Shown piece by piece: positions 11,263-20,196 of a stretch of 64,000 nucleotides of DNA (within the stretch, counting starts at the first letter, position 1; each line of letters begins with the position of its first letter). The notes beneath the pieces are model-generated. The model saw nothing but the letters and a program-made list of their open reading frames with translations, ran no database searches and was not told the origin of the DNA. The translations under genes were made by a program, and so were the position numbers. Source of the DNA: Streptomyces sp. NBC_00461. GTDB lineage: Bacteria > Actinomycetota > Actinomycetes > Streptomycetales > Streptomycetaceae. The stretch covers positions 4,125,001 to 4,189,000 of the forward strand of contig NZ_CP107902.1 in NCBI RefSeq assembly GCF_036013935.1, read 5' to 3'.

Positions 11263-11436
11263 TCAGTGCTTGAAGACGTCCTTCGTCTTCTCCTTGGCCT
11301 GGCGTGCGTCACCCTTCGCCTGATCGGCCTTGCCCTCGGCCGTCATGCGCTCGTTGCCGACCGCGCGGCCCACGACTTCCTTCGCCTTCCCCTTGGCCTG
11401 TTCGGTCTTGCCCTTGGCCTTCTGGTCCTTCGCCAC
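11263..11436 (-). CDS. CsbD family stress-response protein
   Basis: A 57-residue, strongly charged helical protein starts MAKDQKAKGKTEQAKGKAKE and ends DARQAKEKTKDVFKH. The spaced KGKxxQAKGxA pattern is that of the CsbD family, small general-stress proteins of unknown biochemical role. GTG 11436 has GGGAG about nine bases upstream. It is convergent with the TetR gene and sits alone. Confidence 0.88.
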   Translation of the reverse strand: MAKDQKAKGKTEQAKGKAKEVVGRAVGNERMTAEGKADQAKGDARQAKEKTKDVFKH

Positions 11437-11513
11437 CGTCGATCACTCCCGGTCAGGTCTGGGCTTCGGTGTCAGCACGTCGAGTAGCCGTCACGGCGCC
11501 TCGCAAACCCGCC

Positions 11514-11882
11514 TCAGTGCCCCCCTCCCGGCTCCAGGAATTCCAGCCGGTTGCCGACGGGGTCCCCGGAGTAGAAGCGCCGGTGTCCGGGGAGGTTGTC
11601 GTCCCAGGTCACCGCGGCGCCATGCGCCCCGAGCCGGGCGGCGTACGCCTCGATGCCCGTGACCCTCAGCCCGGGGTGGGACTTCTTCGCCGGCCTGAAG
11701 TCCTCCTCGACGCCCAGGTGCAGCTGCACCGCCCCCGCCCGGAACCAGCACCCGCCCCGCGCCGCGAGCGCGGGCGGCTTGGGGATCTCGGTCATGCCGA
11801 GGACGTCGACGTAGTAGGCCCGCAGCCTCTCCTCGGAGCCGGGTGGCGCGGCGAGCTGGACATGGTCGACGGCGGTGATCAC
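11514..11882 (-). CDS. Glyoxalase/VOC superfamily protein
   Basis: A 122-residue single-domain protein with VOC pattern: ITAVDHVQLAAPPGSEE at the start, YYVDVLGMTEI, VQLHLGVEEDF, and RRFYSGDPVGNRLEFLE at the end, giving metal-ligand candidates His8, His57-region and the C-terminal Glu. The substrate is unknown. GTG 11882 lies two bases after the tam stop, so it is probably translated from the tam message and under the same TamR control. Confidence 0.85.
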   Translation of the reverse strand: MITAVDHVQLAAPPGSEERLRAYYVDVLGMTEIPKPPALAARGGCWFRAGAVQLHLGVEEDFRPAKKSHPGLRVTGIEAYAARLGAHGAAVTWDDNLPGHRRFYSGDPVGNRLEFLEPGGGH

Positions 11883-11884
11883 CC

Positions 11885-12703
11885 TCAGGCCTCCTTGCGG
11901 GCCACGGCGAAGATCCGCCGGAACGGGAACGGAGTGCCGTACGCCGTGGCCGGATAGGCCTCCCGCAGGGCCGCCCGGTACTCGCCGACGAACTCCTCTT
12001 GGGCCGCCGGGTCGTCGGCGAGGGCGGTGAGGACCGGCCGCAGCCCGGTCCCCTTGACCCAGTCGAGCACCGGGTCCTCGCCGGTCAGGAGATGGACGTA
12101 CGTCGTCTCCCATACGTCCGCCGCGCAGCCGAGGGAGGTCAGCCGCTCCAGGTAGGTCTCCGGTGCGAGGACGGCGTCGTCGTGGCGGAGGGTGTCGGCG
12201 AGGCGGTCCTTCCAGCGGACGGAGTGGGCGAGTTCGCGCATGAGCCGGTGGCTGGGGGCGCCGAAGTTGCCGGGTACCTGGAAGGCGAACGTGCCGCCGG
12301 GCTTCAGGCCCGCGATCCACTCCCCGAACCGCTCCACGTGCCCGGGGACCCACTGCAGGGTGGCGTTGCTGAGGATCAGGTCGCACGGCCGCGGAGGCAC
12401 CCAGCTGCGGGCGTCGGCGTACGAGAAGTCGAGGCGTCCCCCGCCGGATGTGGGGCCCTCGTGCTCCACGAGCGCCTTGTCGAGCATCTCCGGTGAGTTG
12501 TCGTACCCGGTGATGTGCGCGGTGGGCCAGCGGCCGGCGAGCAGGACGGTGACGTTGCCGGGGCCGCAGCCGAGGTCGGCGATGTGGGGCGGGTCGCCGG
12601 GCAGGTCCGGGACGCGGGCCAGGAGGTCGGCGAAGGGGCGGGCGCGATGGCCGGCGTGACGCAGGTACTGGGCGGGGTCCCAGGTGGGGGCGGCGGCGGG
12701 CAT
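11885..12703 (-). CDS. tam: Trans-aconitate 2-methyltransferase
   Basis: This SAM-dependent methyltransferase esterifies trans-aconitate, a by-product that inhibits aconitase. SAM motif I is IADLGCGPGN at 41-50, followed by the acidic turn GYDNSPEML and the post-motif LSNATLQWVPGH typical of Tam. Length is 272 residues, close to the family norm. The gene is divergent from tamR across 115 bases containing repeated CTTGAC-type sites. The TamR/tam arrangement was described in S. coelicolor, where TamR responds to aconitate and citrate. Confidence 0.92.
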   Translation of the reverse strand: MPAAAPTWDPAQYLRHAGHRARPFADLLARVPDLPGDPPHIADLGCGPGNVTVLLAGRWPTAHITGYDNSPEMLDKALVEHEGPTSGGGRLDFSYADARSWVPPRPCDLILSNATLQWVPGHVERFGEWIAGLKPGGTFAFQVPGNFGAPSHRLMRELAHSVRWKDRLADTLRHDDAVLAPETYLERLTSLGCAADVWETTYVHLLTGEDPVLDWVKGTGLRPVLTALADDPAAQEEFVGEYRAALREAYPATAYGTPFPFRRIFAVARKEA

Positions 12704-12755
12704 GGAGGGCCTCCTCGGCGTACTGGACTGGTACCCAGCCTCCCTCCCGGTTTAC

Positions 12756-12797
12756 CTTGACGTCAAGAGACTTGACATCAAGAGACTTCACATCGAC
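12756..12797. promoter_or_regulatory. TamR operator cluster between tam and tamR
   Basis: Three sites recur at an exact 15-base interval: CTTGACGTCAAG (a perfect palindrome, 12756-12767), CTTGACATCAAG (12771-12782, one mismatch) and the weaker CTTCACATCGAC (12786-12797). They lie between the divergent tam and tamR genes. MarR-family dimers bind such sites; the register suggests side-by-side binding. Confidence 0.8.
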
Positions 12798-12818
12798 ACA
12801 ACCACTACACTGATCGCC

Positions 12819-13316
12819 ATGGAGGACGAGGTCGATCGGCTGGTCGCAGCATGGCGCCGGGAGCGCCCTGACCTCGACGTGGAACCGCTGGAGGTGCTCA
12901 GCCGGGTCAGCAGACTCGCCCGGCACCTGGACCGGGCGCGCCGGCTGGCCTTCGCCGAGCACAGCCTGGAGCCCTGGGAGTTCGACGTGCTGACCGCGCT
13001 CAGGCGTGCGGGCGCGCCGTACCAGCTCTCGCCGGGGCAGCTGCTGACGCAGACCCTGGTCACCTCGGGCACGATGACCAACCGCATCGACCGCCTGGCG
13101 AAGAAGGGCCTGGTGGAGCGGCTGCCCGACCCGAGCGACCGCCGCGGTGTGCTGGTGCGGCTGACCGAGGAGGGGCAGGACCGCGCGGACCAGGCCCTGG
13201 CCGGTCTGCTCGACCAGGAGCGCGCGATCCTCGCCGAGCTGTCACGTGCCCAGCGCGGCGAACTCGCGGGGCTGCTACGCCAGCTGACCGCCCCGTTCGA
13301 CAACATCCCCGGCTAG
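12819..13316 (+). CDS. tamR: MarR family regulator TamR
   Basis: 165 residues. The winged helix covers about residues 45-115, with TLVTSGTMTNRIDRLAKKGL as recognition region and DPSDRRGVLVRLTEEG as wing. The N-terminal helix before the core (VDRLVAAWRRERPDL) is the extra helix typical of UrtR/TamR-type MarR proteins. ATG 12819 is chosen because a longer in-frame start would run back through the operators. It is expected to repress tam and itself until citrate or aconitate accumulates. The 3' end overlaps the convergent response-regulator gene by 42 bases. Confidence 0.9.
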   Translation: MEDEVDRLVAAWRRERPDLDVEPLEVLSRVSRLARHLDRARRLAFAEHSLEPWEFDVLTALRRAGAPYQLSPGQLLTQTLVTSGTMTNRIDRLAKKGLVERLPDPSDRRGVLVRLTEEGQDRADQALAGLLDQERAILAELSRAQRGELAGLLRQLTAPFDNIPG

Positions 13317-14042
13317 GTCGACGGGGCCGACCCCGGCCCGGCGGGCGAGCGCGACGGCGGCCAGGGTCGAGTGGACGCCCAGCTTGCCGAGCACGTTCTG
13401 CATGTGGGTGCGCACGGTGTGGGGCGAGAGGAACAGCCGCTCGGCGACGGCCTTCCTGCCCAGCCCCGCGACCATGCAGCGCAGCACTTCCCGCTCCCTC
13501 GGAGTCAGGGACTCCACCAGGCGCTCGCTCTCGGTGCGGTGCTTGCGCGCGGCGGTCAACTCCCTGAGCACGCCGGTGAGCAGGGCGGGCGGCAGATGCG
13601 TCTCGTCGCGCAGCACGCCCCGGATGACGTTGAGCAGCCGGGACAGCGAGCAGTCCTTGGCCACCCAGCCGGAGGCCCCGGCCTGGAGGGCGAGCGCGGC
13701 ACGCCGCGGGTCGTCCTTCTCGGCGAGCACGATGATGCGTACGCCCGGCTGCCCGGAGCGCACACCGGCGACCAGCGAGATCCCGTCGACGAGACCTTCC
13801 TCGTTGGCCTCCTGAACGGGCACGGCCGGCCGGACTCCCGGCACGTTCCCGCCCAGATCGGAGTCGACGAGCAGCACGTCGAAGCGGCGTCCCTCGGCTG
13901 CCGCACGCTCCAGGCTGCGCAGCGCGGCGGGACCGCTGCCTGCCGCGGAGACGTCGACGTCGGGCTCGGCCGCAAGAGCTGCGGCGAGCGATTCGGCGAA
14001 GATGCGATGGTCGTCGACGACCAGGACTCGGATGCGAACCAC
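13275..14042 (-). CDS. NarL/LuxR-type response regulator
   Basis: A receiver domain (VVDDHR at 8-13, phosphoacceptor Asp60 in LLVDSDLGG, conserved Lys in WVAKDCS) is joined to a C-terminal LuxR HTH (LTPREREVLRCMVAGLGRKA, then PHTVRTHMQNVLGKLG). Length is 255 residues from GTG 14042. The switch Thr/Ser is Ala in VLAEKDD, so activation may be non-standard. No histidine kinase is adjacent, so it is an orphan here. Its last 42 bases overlap the end of tamR on the other strand. Confidence 0.88.
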   Translation of the reverse strand: MVRIRVLVVDDHRIFAESLAAALAAEPDVDVSAAGSGPAALRSLERAAAEGRRFDVLLVDSDLGGNVPGVRPAVPVQEANEEGLVDGISLVAGVRSGQPGVRIIVLAEKDDPRRAALALQAGASGWVAKDCSLSRLLNVIRGVLRDETHLPPALLTGVLRELTAARKHRTESERLVESLTPREREVLRCMVAGLGRKAVAERLFLSPHTVRTHMQNVLGKLGVHSTLAAVALARRAGVGPVDLAGDVVERGGQLA

Positions 14043-14343
14043 GAAACCCCCTTCCCCAAGCTCTCCAAGAGCAGGGGATACCTCATCGTCGGGAGACGGC
14101 ACGGGCGCAGGTACGGCGCCCGAAGCACCCCAGGTCGTCCTTGACCACCTGGGACTGGAACGGCACACCGCACGGCCGCCGCCGTGCGGACACTGCTACC
14201 CCCACTTCGGGCGTCGTACCCGACTGTCTCGCCCCCTGATCGGCACCGGCCCCCACCGGTGCTGCTCATCAGGGTACGGCCGGGGGGCAGGAGCGGAAGG
14301 TAAATTGCAGAACTGGCTGTCCAGCGCGTTTATCGTGAGCCGC

Positions 14344-14787
14344 ATGTTTCGTCTTGAGACAGAAGTCGACAAAGCCCGGCGCGATCTTCTCCGTTCGCGC
14401 CTGCGCGACACCAACACGGCGGCCTCCCCCGTCCTGCGCGCCTTGCGCGGTACCCCGTCGGAACGTGAACTTCCGCTCCATGTCTGGGTGTTGGACGAGC
14501 GTGGCGGGCTCGCAGGTGGCTTGGTGGGCCACACCTGGACGACCTGGCTGCACGTGACGTACCTGTGGGTGGACGAGCGGTGGCGGGGCGCGGGTCTGGG
14601 ATCACGGCTGCTGGCGGAGGCGGAGGGCATCGCGCGGGGCGAGCGGGGCTGCAGGTCGGCCCGGCTGGAGACGTGGGACTTCCAGGCTCCCGAGTTCTAC
14701 AGGAAGCGGGGGTACGAGGTGGTGTGCGTGATCCCGGACTATCCGCCGGGGGCCACGGAGTACACGCTGACGAAGCGGCTGGGGTGA
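14344..14787 (+). CDS. GNAT family N-acetyltransferase
   Basis: 147 residues from ATG 14344 (GTG 14335 is an alternative; neither has a clear ribosome site). The acetyl-CoA loop is in YLWVDERWRGAGLGSRLLAE, followed by ARLETWDFQAPEFYRKRGYE, the usual motif A/B arrangement. The substrate cannot be told. It lies divergent from the response-regulator gene. A TetR/MarR partner is not present. Confidence 0.85.
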   Translation: MFRLETEVDKARRDLLRSRLRDTNTAASPVLRALRGTPSERELPLHVWVLDERGGLAGGLVGHTWTTWLHVTYLWVDERWRGAGLGSRLLAEAEGIARGERGCRSARLETWDFQAPEFYRKRGYEVVCVIPDYPPGATEYTLTKRLG

Positions 14788-14925
14788 GGCGGTCGGAGCG
14801 CGTCGAGTGCGTCCGCGGTGATGTCGATGTCGACGTCGTACGGGACGCTGAGCCTTGAGCAGTTCGCGATGAGTGCCGGTCAGCGCGTACGTCTTGGACA
14901 CGGGGTCGAGGTCGGTTCCGCTCAG
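14788..14925 (-). pseudogene. Possible C-terminal relic of a Uma2-like protein
   Basis: On the minus strand TDLDPVSKTYALTGTHREL reads in one frame and then PYDVDIDITADALDAL in the next, which looks like a Uma2-family (DUF820) C-terminus broken by a one-base shift. There is no intact start, and the second frame has no stop before it enters the antisense of the GNAT gene. The match is by eye only. Confidence 0.3.
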
Positions 14926-15995
14926 CCGAGGTTGTTGCCCCAGAGGGACGTGTCGTCGCTCTTGAGACTGGGGACCCGGCCGTAGGGCGCGCCGTCCGCT
15001 GTCACCAGCGGTGCGGACAGCTGGTCCTCCAGCACACCGTGGCGGACTTGGACGATCCTGCTGTCGTGGTCCGTCCTGCCGGGCTTGAACGTCTTGCCCT
15101 CGATCGCCGCCTTCAGGTAGGAGAGGGCGTACTTGGCGTAGAGGTCGGCGGGTTGGGAGACCGTGGCGTCGATCTTGCCCTCGGCGATGTACTTGAGTTC
15201 CCTGGGGGTGCCGTCGTTGGAGACCACGAACACATGCCTCCTGTCCTTGGGACCGACCAGCAGACGCTGCTGATTGAGCACGTGCAGGGTGCCGGAGAGC
15301 GCGACGCTGGCCTGCATGTAGACGCCCTTGATGTCAGGGTGGGCGGTGAGATCCGTCTGCAGCTTCTGCGCCGCGACCGCCCCGTCCCAGTTGGTCGCCT
15401 CCCCGAAGACCTTGATCTTGGGATAGTTCTTCTTCATGCACGCGTTGAACCCCTCGGTGCGGTCCCGGCCATTGATCGAGGCAAGGTCGCCCTCAAGCAT
15501 GACGACCTTGCCCTTGCCGCCGAGCTTGGCGCCGAGGAACCGGCAGGCCTTCTCTCCGTACGCGCGGTTGTCGGCCCGCACCACCATGTAGACGGCGCCC
15601 CTGTCGGGACGGGTGTCCAGGGTGACCACCGGGATCTTCTGCGCGGCCAGCTGCCGGAGGGTGGGCGCGATCACGGCGGTGTCCTGCGGGGCCATCGCAA
15701 CGCCCTTCACTCCCTGGATGATGAAGGTCTGTACGTTGGCGGCGAGTTGGGCGACGTCGTTCTGCGAGCGGGTGGTCCTCAGCTCCAGGCCTAGCTGCTT
15801 GGCGAACCCCGGGTTGTACTTGATGTACGCGTTCCAGAAGTCGGAGTCGGAGCGGGGGTAGTCGACGCCCACCACCGGGGCGCCGTCCGTGTGGCGCACC
15901 GGGTCGGCACCGGAGCCGCCGCAGGCGCTGAGCGCCGTGACGGCGAGGGCGGTGACGGCGCCGAGGCCGGGGTATCGGATCCATCGCGTCTTCAC
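14922..15995 (-). CDS. Sugar-type ABC transporter substrate-binding lipoprotein
   Basis: 357 residues. A signal peptide ends in the lipobox LSAC with Cys25 as the lipidated residue. The rest is a periplasmic-binding-protein type I fold: VVGVDYPRSDSDFWN, GVAMAPQDTAVIAPTL, VVTLDTRPDRGAVYM, a Rbs/Xyl-like pattern suggesting a sugar ligand. There is no permease or ATPase gene on either side; upstream is a truncated SDR relic. It is therefore an orphan binding protein that either serves a transporter encoded elsewhere or is left over from a lost operon. Confidence 0.88.
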   Translation of the reverse strand: MKTRWIRYPGLGAVTALAVTALSACGGSGADPVRHTDGAPVVGVDYPRSDSDFWNAYIKYNPGFAKQLGLELRTTRSQNDVAQLAANVQTFIIQGVKGVAMAPQDTAVIAPTLRQLAAQKIPVVTLDTRPDRGAVYMVVRADNRAYGEKACRFLGAKLGGKGKVVMLEGDLASINGRDRTEGFNACMKKNYPKIKVFGEATNWDGAVAAQKLQTDLTAHPDIKGVYMQASVALSGTLHVLNQQRLLVGPKDRRHVFVVSNDGTPRELKYIAEGKIDATVSQPADLYAKYALSYLKAAIEGKTFKPGRTDHDSRIVQVRHGVLEDQLSAPLVTADGAPYGRVPSLKSDDTSLWGNNLG

Positions 15996-16031
15996 GGCTG
16001 GGCCTCCTGGCGAACCGTTTCGTGCGGGAGG

Positions 16032-16175
16032 TCAGGCGCGAGGCCGGATCCGTAGTCCGTGCATGCCGCCGTCGACGGCGGGACCAGTACCTGTGGTGGA
16101 ACCGGAGTGCGGGCTCGCGAGGTGCGCGACGGCACCGGCGACATCCTCGGTGGTGACAAGCCGGCCCATCGGCTG
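16032..16175 (-). pseudogene. C-terminal fragment of a short-chain dehydrogenase
   Basis: The last 47 codons before TGA 16032-16034 read MGRLVTTEDVAGAVAHLASP, then TGTGPAVDGGMHGLRIRPR, a clear SDR C-terminus (the GR..xxxDVAxAVxxLaS and GxxxxVDGG elements). Upstream in the same frame there is no Rossmann fold, YxxxK or start region, so only the tail survives. It lies 37 bases upstream of the binding-protein start, in the position expected for an operon partner. Confidence 0.7.
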
Positions 16176-16792
16176 ACGGGGGCCCGGTACTGCGCGCAGG
16201 CCGGGATGCGGGCCTGCGGTGCGGGCACGTCGTCCGGCGTGAGGCCGAGGCGGACGACAGGGCCCCCGCGGACGGCGAGCAGCCGCACCGTGGCCAGTCC
16301 GGTACGTGCTGCGCCACGGGCTACTGCTGCCGTCAGCCTGGCGTACTCCGACGCGCCCATGAGATGCCTCCGTTTTCCACACTAGGCCGTCGGGACGGCG
16401 TTTGAGCGGTCAACGATGCCGGGGGGACTCCGGCGCTGATGCCCGGGCGGTCCGTGTCGGACGAGGCCCGCACCCGCTGCCGGCCCATCGGCGCAGGAGC
16501 CCTCGAAGCCGTCGAAGCCGTCGAGAGCCCGCGCGCCGAACCGGAGAAGAAACCTGGCGCCCGGCCGACGGGCCCGAAGCGCCGTCGGGGACATGAAGCT
16601 CTGCGCAACGCGTCTCGAAGGCGCGGACACACGCCCCGCGCTCAGCGGCGTGTCCACGGGCCCCGCCGCCCGCGACCGGCCTGATCCGCATCGCTGTGCA
16701 TCGCTGTGGTGCCACCCGTGCGCCTCGCGGACGGCGGCGCCGGGTGCCGACCCGGCGCCGTCCACCGGCAACCCGGCAACCCGGCAATATCG
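16176..16792. other. 617 bases without a recognisable gene
   Basis: Between the SDR fragment and galK no reading frame shows a recognisable protein and GC phasing is irregular. The short AAGCCGTCG tandem at about 16508-16525 and a TGTGCATCGCTGTG stretch near 16697 are the only local repeats seen. Together with the flanking relics it looks like decayed coding DNA. Confidence 0.5.
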
Positions 16793-17947
16793 TCAGCGCA
16801 CCCGCCGCGCCCCCGCCGAAGGCACCGCCTCGAACACCCGGGGGGCCGTGAAGCCCGCTGCCGCGAAGGCCTCCACGACCGCCTTCGTGATCGTGTCCAC
16901 GTCGGCAGCCTCCGCCAGGACGATCGCCGAGCCGCCGAAGCCGCCGCCGGTCATCCGGGCGCCCAGGGCGCCGGACGCGAGGGCCGTGTCGACGACCAGG
17001 TCCAGCTCCGGGCAGGAGATGCGGAAGTCGTCGCGGAGAGAAGCGTGGCCCTCGACCAGGACCGGGCCGATCGCCCGCGTCTCGCCCGACTCCAGGAGGG
17101 AGACCACCTGCTCCACCCGGTGGTTCTCGGTGACGATGTGGCGGACCAGACGGCGGACCTCCTCCTCGTCGCCCAGCCGCGCCAGCGCCGCGTCCAGTCC
17201 GGCGTACGGCACGTCCCGCAGGGCGTCGACGCCCAGCAGCGCCGCGCCCTTCTCGCAGCCCGCGCGCCGCTTGCCGTACTCGCCGTCGCTGTGGGCGTGC
17301 TTGACCTGCGTGTCGACGACCAGCAGCCGCATGCCCTCGGCCGCCAGGTCGAAGGGGATCTGCTTCTGGGAGAGGTCGCGGGTGTCCAGGAAGAGCGCGT
17401 GGCCCTCCTCGCAGCACGCCGACGCCGTCTGGTCCATGATGCCGGTGGGCGCACCCACGTAGACGTTCTCGGCCCGTTGGCACAGGCGGGCCAGCTGCCA
17501 GCGCTGCAGGCCGAGTGCGTAGAGGTCGTTCAGGGCCAGGGCCACGACGACCTCCAGGGCCGCCGAGGACGACAGGCCCGCGCCGGACGGCACCGTGGAG
17601 GACAGGTGGACGTCCGCGCCGGTCACCGCGTGGCCGGCCTCGCGCAGGGCCCAGACGACGCCCGCCGGGTACGCCGTCCAGCCGCGGTCCGACTCCGGGG
17701 CCAGGGCGTCCAGGCGCAGTTCCACGACCCCGCCCTCGACGTCCGCCGAGTGCAGGCGCAGGACGCCGTCCTCGCGCCGTGAGACGGCCGCGACGGCGGT
17801 GTGCGGCAGCGCGAAGGGCATCACGAAGCCGTCGTTGTAGTCGGTGTGCTCACCGATGAGGTTGACGCGGCCCGGCGCCGACCAGACGCCCTCCGGCTCG
17901 GCTCCGTACAGTGCGGCGAAGCCTTCCCGGACCTGCTGTGCACCCAC
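16793..17947 (-). CDS. galK: Galactokinase
   Basis: It phosphorylates galactose at C1, the entry step of the Leloir pathway. GHMP-kinase motifs: the galactokinase signature GRVNLIGEHTDYNDGF at 26-41, the ATP loop PSGAGLSSSAALE, and MTGGGFGGSAI near the C-terminus. Length 384 residues. GTG 17947 overlaps the galE stop by one base (TAGTG), so translation is coupled. It is the third gene of galT-galE-galK, the known Streptomyces order. Confidence 0.96.
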   Translation of the reverse strand: MGAQQVREGFAALYGAEPEGVWSAPGRVNLIGEHTDYNDGFVMPFALPHTAVAAVSRREDGVLRLHSADVEGGVVELRLDALAPESDRGWTAYPAGVVWALREAGHAVTGADVHLSSTVPSGAGLSSSAALEVVVALALNDLYALGLQRWQLARLCQRAENVYVGAPTGIMDQTASACCEEGHALFLDTRDLSQKQIPFDLAAEGMRLLVVDTQVKHAHSDGEYGKRRAGCEKGAALLGVDALRDVPYAGLDAALARLGDEEEVRRLVRHIVTENHRVEQVVSLLESGETRAIGPVLVEGHASLRDDFRISCPELDLVVDTALASGALGARMTGGGFGGSAIVLAEAADVDTITKAVVEAFAAAGFTAPRVFEAVPSAGARRVR

Positions 17948-18924
17948 TACTGCTCCCTGGTCGTGCTTGCGATGTGCTGCGCGAACTGCCAAGCGTCCGC
18001 GACGATCCCCGCGAGGTCCGCGCGGGACGGGTTCCAGCCCAGTTTCTCGCGGGCCGTGGCGGCCGACGCCACCAGGACCGCCGGGTCGCCGCCCCGGCGC
18101 GGGGCCACGACCTCCGGGATCGGGTGGCCGGTGACCTGCCGGACCGTCTCGATGACCTGGCGGACCGAGAAGCCCTCGCCGTTGCCCAGGTTGCAGATGA
18201 GGTGCTCGCCGGGGGTGGCGGCCTTCAGCGCGAGCAGGTGGGCGTCGGCGAGGTCCGCGACATGGATGTAGTCGCGCACGCAGGTGCCGTCCGGCGTCGG
18301 GTAGTCGTCGCCGAAGACGGAGATCGCGTCCCGCCTGCCCTGCGCGACCTGCAGCACCAGCGGGATCAGGTGCGACTCGGGGTCGTGGCGCTCGCCCTGC
18401 TTGCCGTACGCGCCCGCCACGTTGAAGTAACGCAGCGAGACCGCGCCCAGGCCGTGGGCCGCCGCCTCGCCGGTGATCATGTGGTCGACGGCGAGCTTCG
18501 AGGCGCCGTACGGGTTGGTCGGCGAGGTGGGCGCCGACTCGACGATCGGGACCTCCTTCGGCTCGCCGTACGTGGCCGCCGTGGAGGAGAAGACCAGCTT
18601 GCCGACGCCCGCCTCGCGCATCGCGCCGAGCAGTGCCATGGTGCCGGCGACGTTGTTGTCCCAGTACTTCTCGGGCTTCACGACCGACTCGCCGACCTGC
18701 GAGAACGCGGCGAAGTGCAGGACCGCGTCGAAGGAGGAGTCCAGCCATTTGGCGGCGTCGCGGATGTCGCCCTCGACGAAGGTCGCACCGGCCGGGACGC
18801 CCTCCCGGAATCCTGTGGAGAGGTTGTCGAGCACGACGACCTCGTGGCCCGCCTCCAGCAGATGCTGGGCGACCACACTGCCGACGTAACCCGCGCCGCC
18901 CGTGACCAGGTACTTACCGCTCAT
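17947..18924 (-). CDS. galE: UDP-glucose 4-epimerase
   Basis: It interconverts UDP-galactose and UDP-glucose. Extended SDR: NAD-binding [10 protein letters not shown] at 7-16, catalytic Ser/Thr in [10 protein letters not shown] and YGASK with Tyr139 and Lys143. Length is 325 residues from ATG 18924, which overlaps the galT stop by one base (TGATG); a TTG one codon upstream is a less likely start. Middle gene of galTEK. Confidence 0.96.
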   Translation of the reverse strand: MSGKYLVTGGAGYVGSVVAQHLLEAGHEVVVLDNLSTGFREGVPAGATFVEGDIRDAAKWLDSSFDAVLHFAAFSQVGESVVKPEKYWDNNVAGTMALLGAMREAGVGKLVFSSTAATYGEPKEVPIVESAPTSPTNPYGASKLAVDHMITGEAAAHGLGAVSLRYFNVAGAYGKQGERHDPESHLIPLVLQVAQGRRDAISVFGDDYPTPDGTCVRDYIHVADLADAHLLALKAATPGEHLICNLGNGEGFSVRQVIETVRQVTGHPIPEVVAPRRGGDPAVLVASAATAREKLGWNPSRADLAGIVADAWQFAQHIASTTREQ

Positions 18925-20006
18925 CAACTCGCTACCTCTCGCAGTCGCTCGGCCGCGCGCTCCGGCGGCACGTCGTTGATGAACACGCTCATGCCGGACT
19001 CGGAACCCGCGAGGAACTTCAGCTTGCCGGAGGTTCGGCGGATGGTGAAAAGCTCGAGGTGGAGCGCGAAGTCGTCGCGGTTGACGCCCTCGAAGTCCTC
19101 CAGCGCGCCGAACGGGGCCTGATGCCAGGCCGAGATGTACGGCGTGAGGGACTGGCTCGCGCCCTCTTTCCCTCCACCCGGCCCGTCGAAGATCCGGTCG
19201 AAGCGCCTCAAGAGTTCCAGATAGACCTTGGGGAACTCTGTGCGCGCCCCCTCGTCGAGACCGAGCAGATCGGGCACGCGGCGCTTCGGGTACAGGTGGA
19301 CCTCGTACGGCCAGTGCGCGGCGTACGGCACGAACGCCACCCAGTGTTCACCCTCCAGGACGACCCGCTCCCCGGCGAGTTCGCTCTCCAGGACGGCGTC
19401 GAAGAGGTTCTCACCGCCCGTCGCCTCCTTGTGAGTTGCGAGCGAACGCAACATCAGTGCGGTGCGGGGGGTCGTGAAGGGGTACGCGTAGATCTGGCCG
19501 TGCGGATGTCCGAGCGTCACTCCGATCTCCGCGCCCCGGTTCTCGAAGCAGAACACCTGCTCCACGGAGGGGAGATGCGACAGCTCGGACGTCCGGTCCG
19601 TCCACGCCTCCAGGACCAGGGCCACCTGCTCCTCGGTCAGGTCGGCGAAGGACGCGTTGTGGTCGGAGGTGAAGCAGACGACCTCGCAGCGGCCCGAGTC
19701 GCCGGCCAGGGAGGGGAACCGGTTCTCGAAGACGGCGACGTCGTACGACGAGTCCGGGATCTCGCTCAGGCGGTCACCCTGGGAGGGGCACAGGGGGCAC
19801 TCGTCGGCCGGCGGGTGGTAGGTGCGGCCCTGGCGGTGCGAGGCGATGGCGACCGAGTCGCCGAGCAGCGGGTCGCGGCGGGTCTCGGAGGTGGTGACGG
19901 TCCGCTCCAGCGGGCGCTTGTCCACCGCGTCCCGCACGTGATCGTCACGCAGGTCGTAGTAGATCAACTCGCGACCGTCGGCCAAACGGGTCGAGGTCTT
20001 CTTCAC
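18924..20006 (-). CDS. galT: Galactose-1-phosphate uridylyltransferase
   Basis: It transfers UMP between UDP-glucose and galactose-1-phosphate. The HIT-type active site HPHGQ is at 167-171, with zinc ligands in ECPLCPS (Cys70, Cys73). Length 360 residues. GTG 20006 has AGGGAG nine bases upstream. First gene of the gal operon; its promoter region lies in the 190 bases shared with the divergent symporter gene. Confidence 0.96.
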   Translation of the reverse strand: MKKTSTRLADGRELIYYDLRDDHVRDAVDKRPLERTVTTSETRRDPLLGDSVAIASHRQGRTYHPPADECPLCPSQGDRLSEIPDSSYDVAVFENRFPSLAGDSGRCEVVCFTSDHNASFADLTEEQVALVLEAWTDRTSELSHLPSVEQVFCFENRGAEIGVTLGHPHGQIYAYPFTTPRTALMLRSLATHKEATGGENLFDAVLESELAGERVVLEGEHWVAFVPYAAHWPYEVHLYPKRRVPDLLGLDEGARTEFPKVYLELLRRFDRIFDGPGGGKEGASQSLTPYISAWHQAPFGALEDFEGVNRDDFALHLELFTIRRTSGKLKFLAGSESGMSVFINDVPPERAAERLREVAS

Positions 20007-20196
20007 TGCGGACTCCCTATCCGAGCCACCACTGCCAGCTACTCACTCATCAAACATAACCGAACACATTGGAACATGACCTCCCACATCCGTCAACATC
20101 ACAATCAAACAAAGCCCATCAGCAGAAGTGTTCAATTACTGAACGCGCAGGCGTAGGTTCCGCTCTGGATCAGTTCACGCGACGAAGCGAGTTCTT
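20007..20196. promoter_or_regulatory. Divergent gal operon / symporter control region
   Basis: This AT-richer 190-base gap separates galT from the symporter. On the galT strand ATGT begins at five points (plus-strand ACAT at 20054, 20066, 20074, 20086 and 20096), spaced 12, 8, 12 and 10 bases, with a TGTGATGT run at the upstream end. Repeated hexamers related to TGTGAT have been reported at the Streptomyces galP1 promoter, where they mediate galactose/glucose control. Confidence 0.6.
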
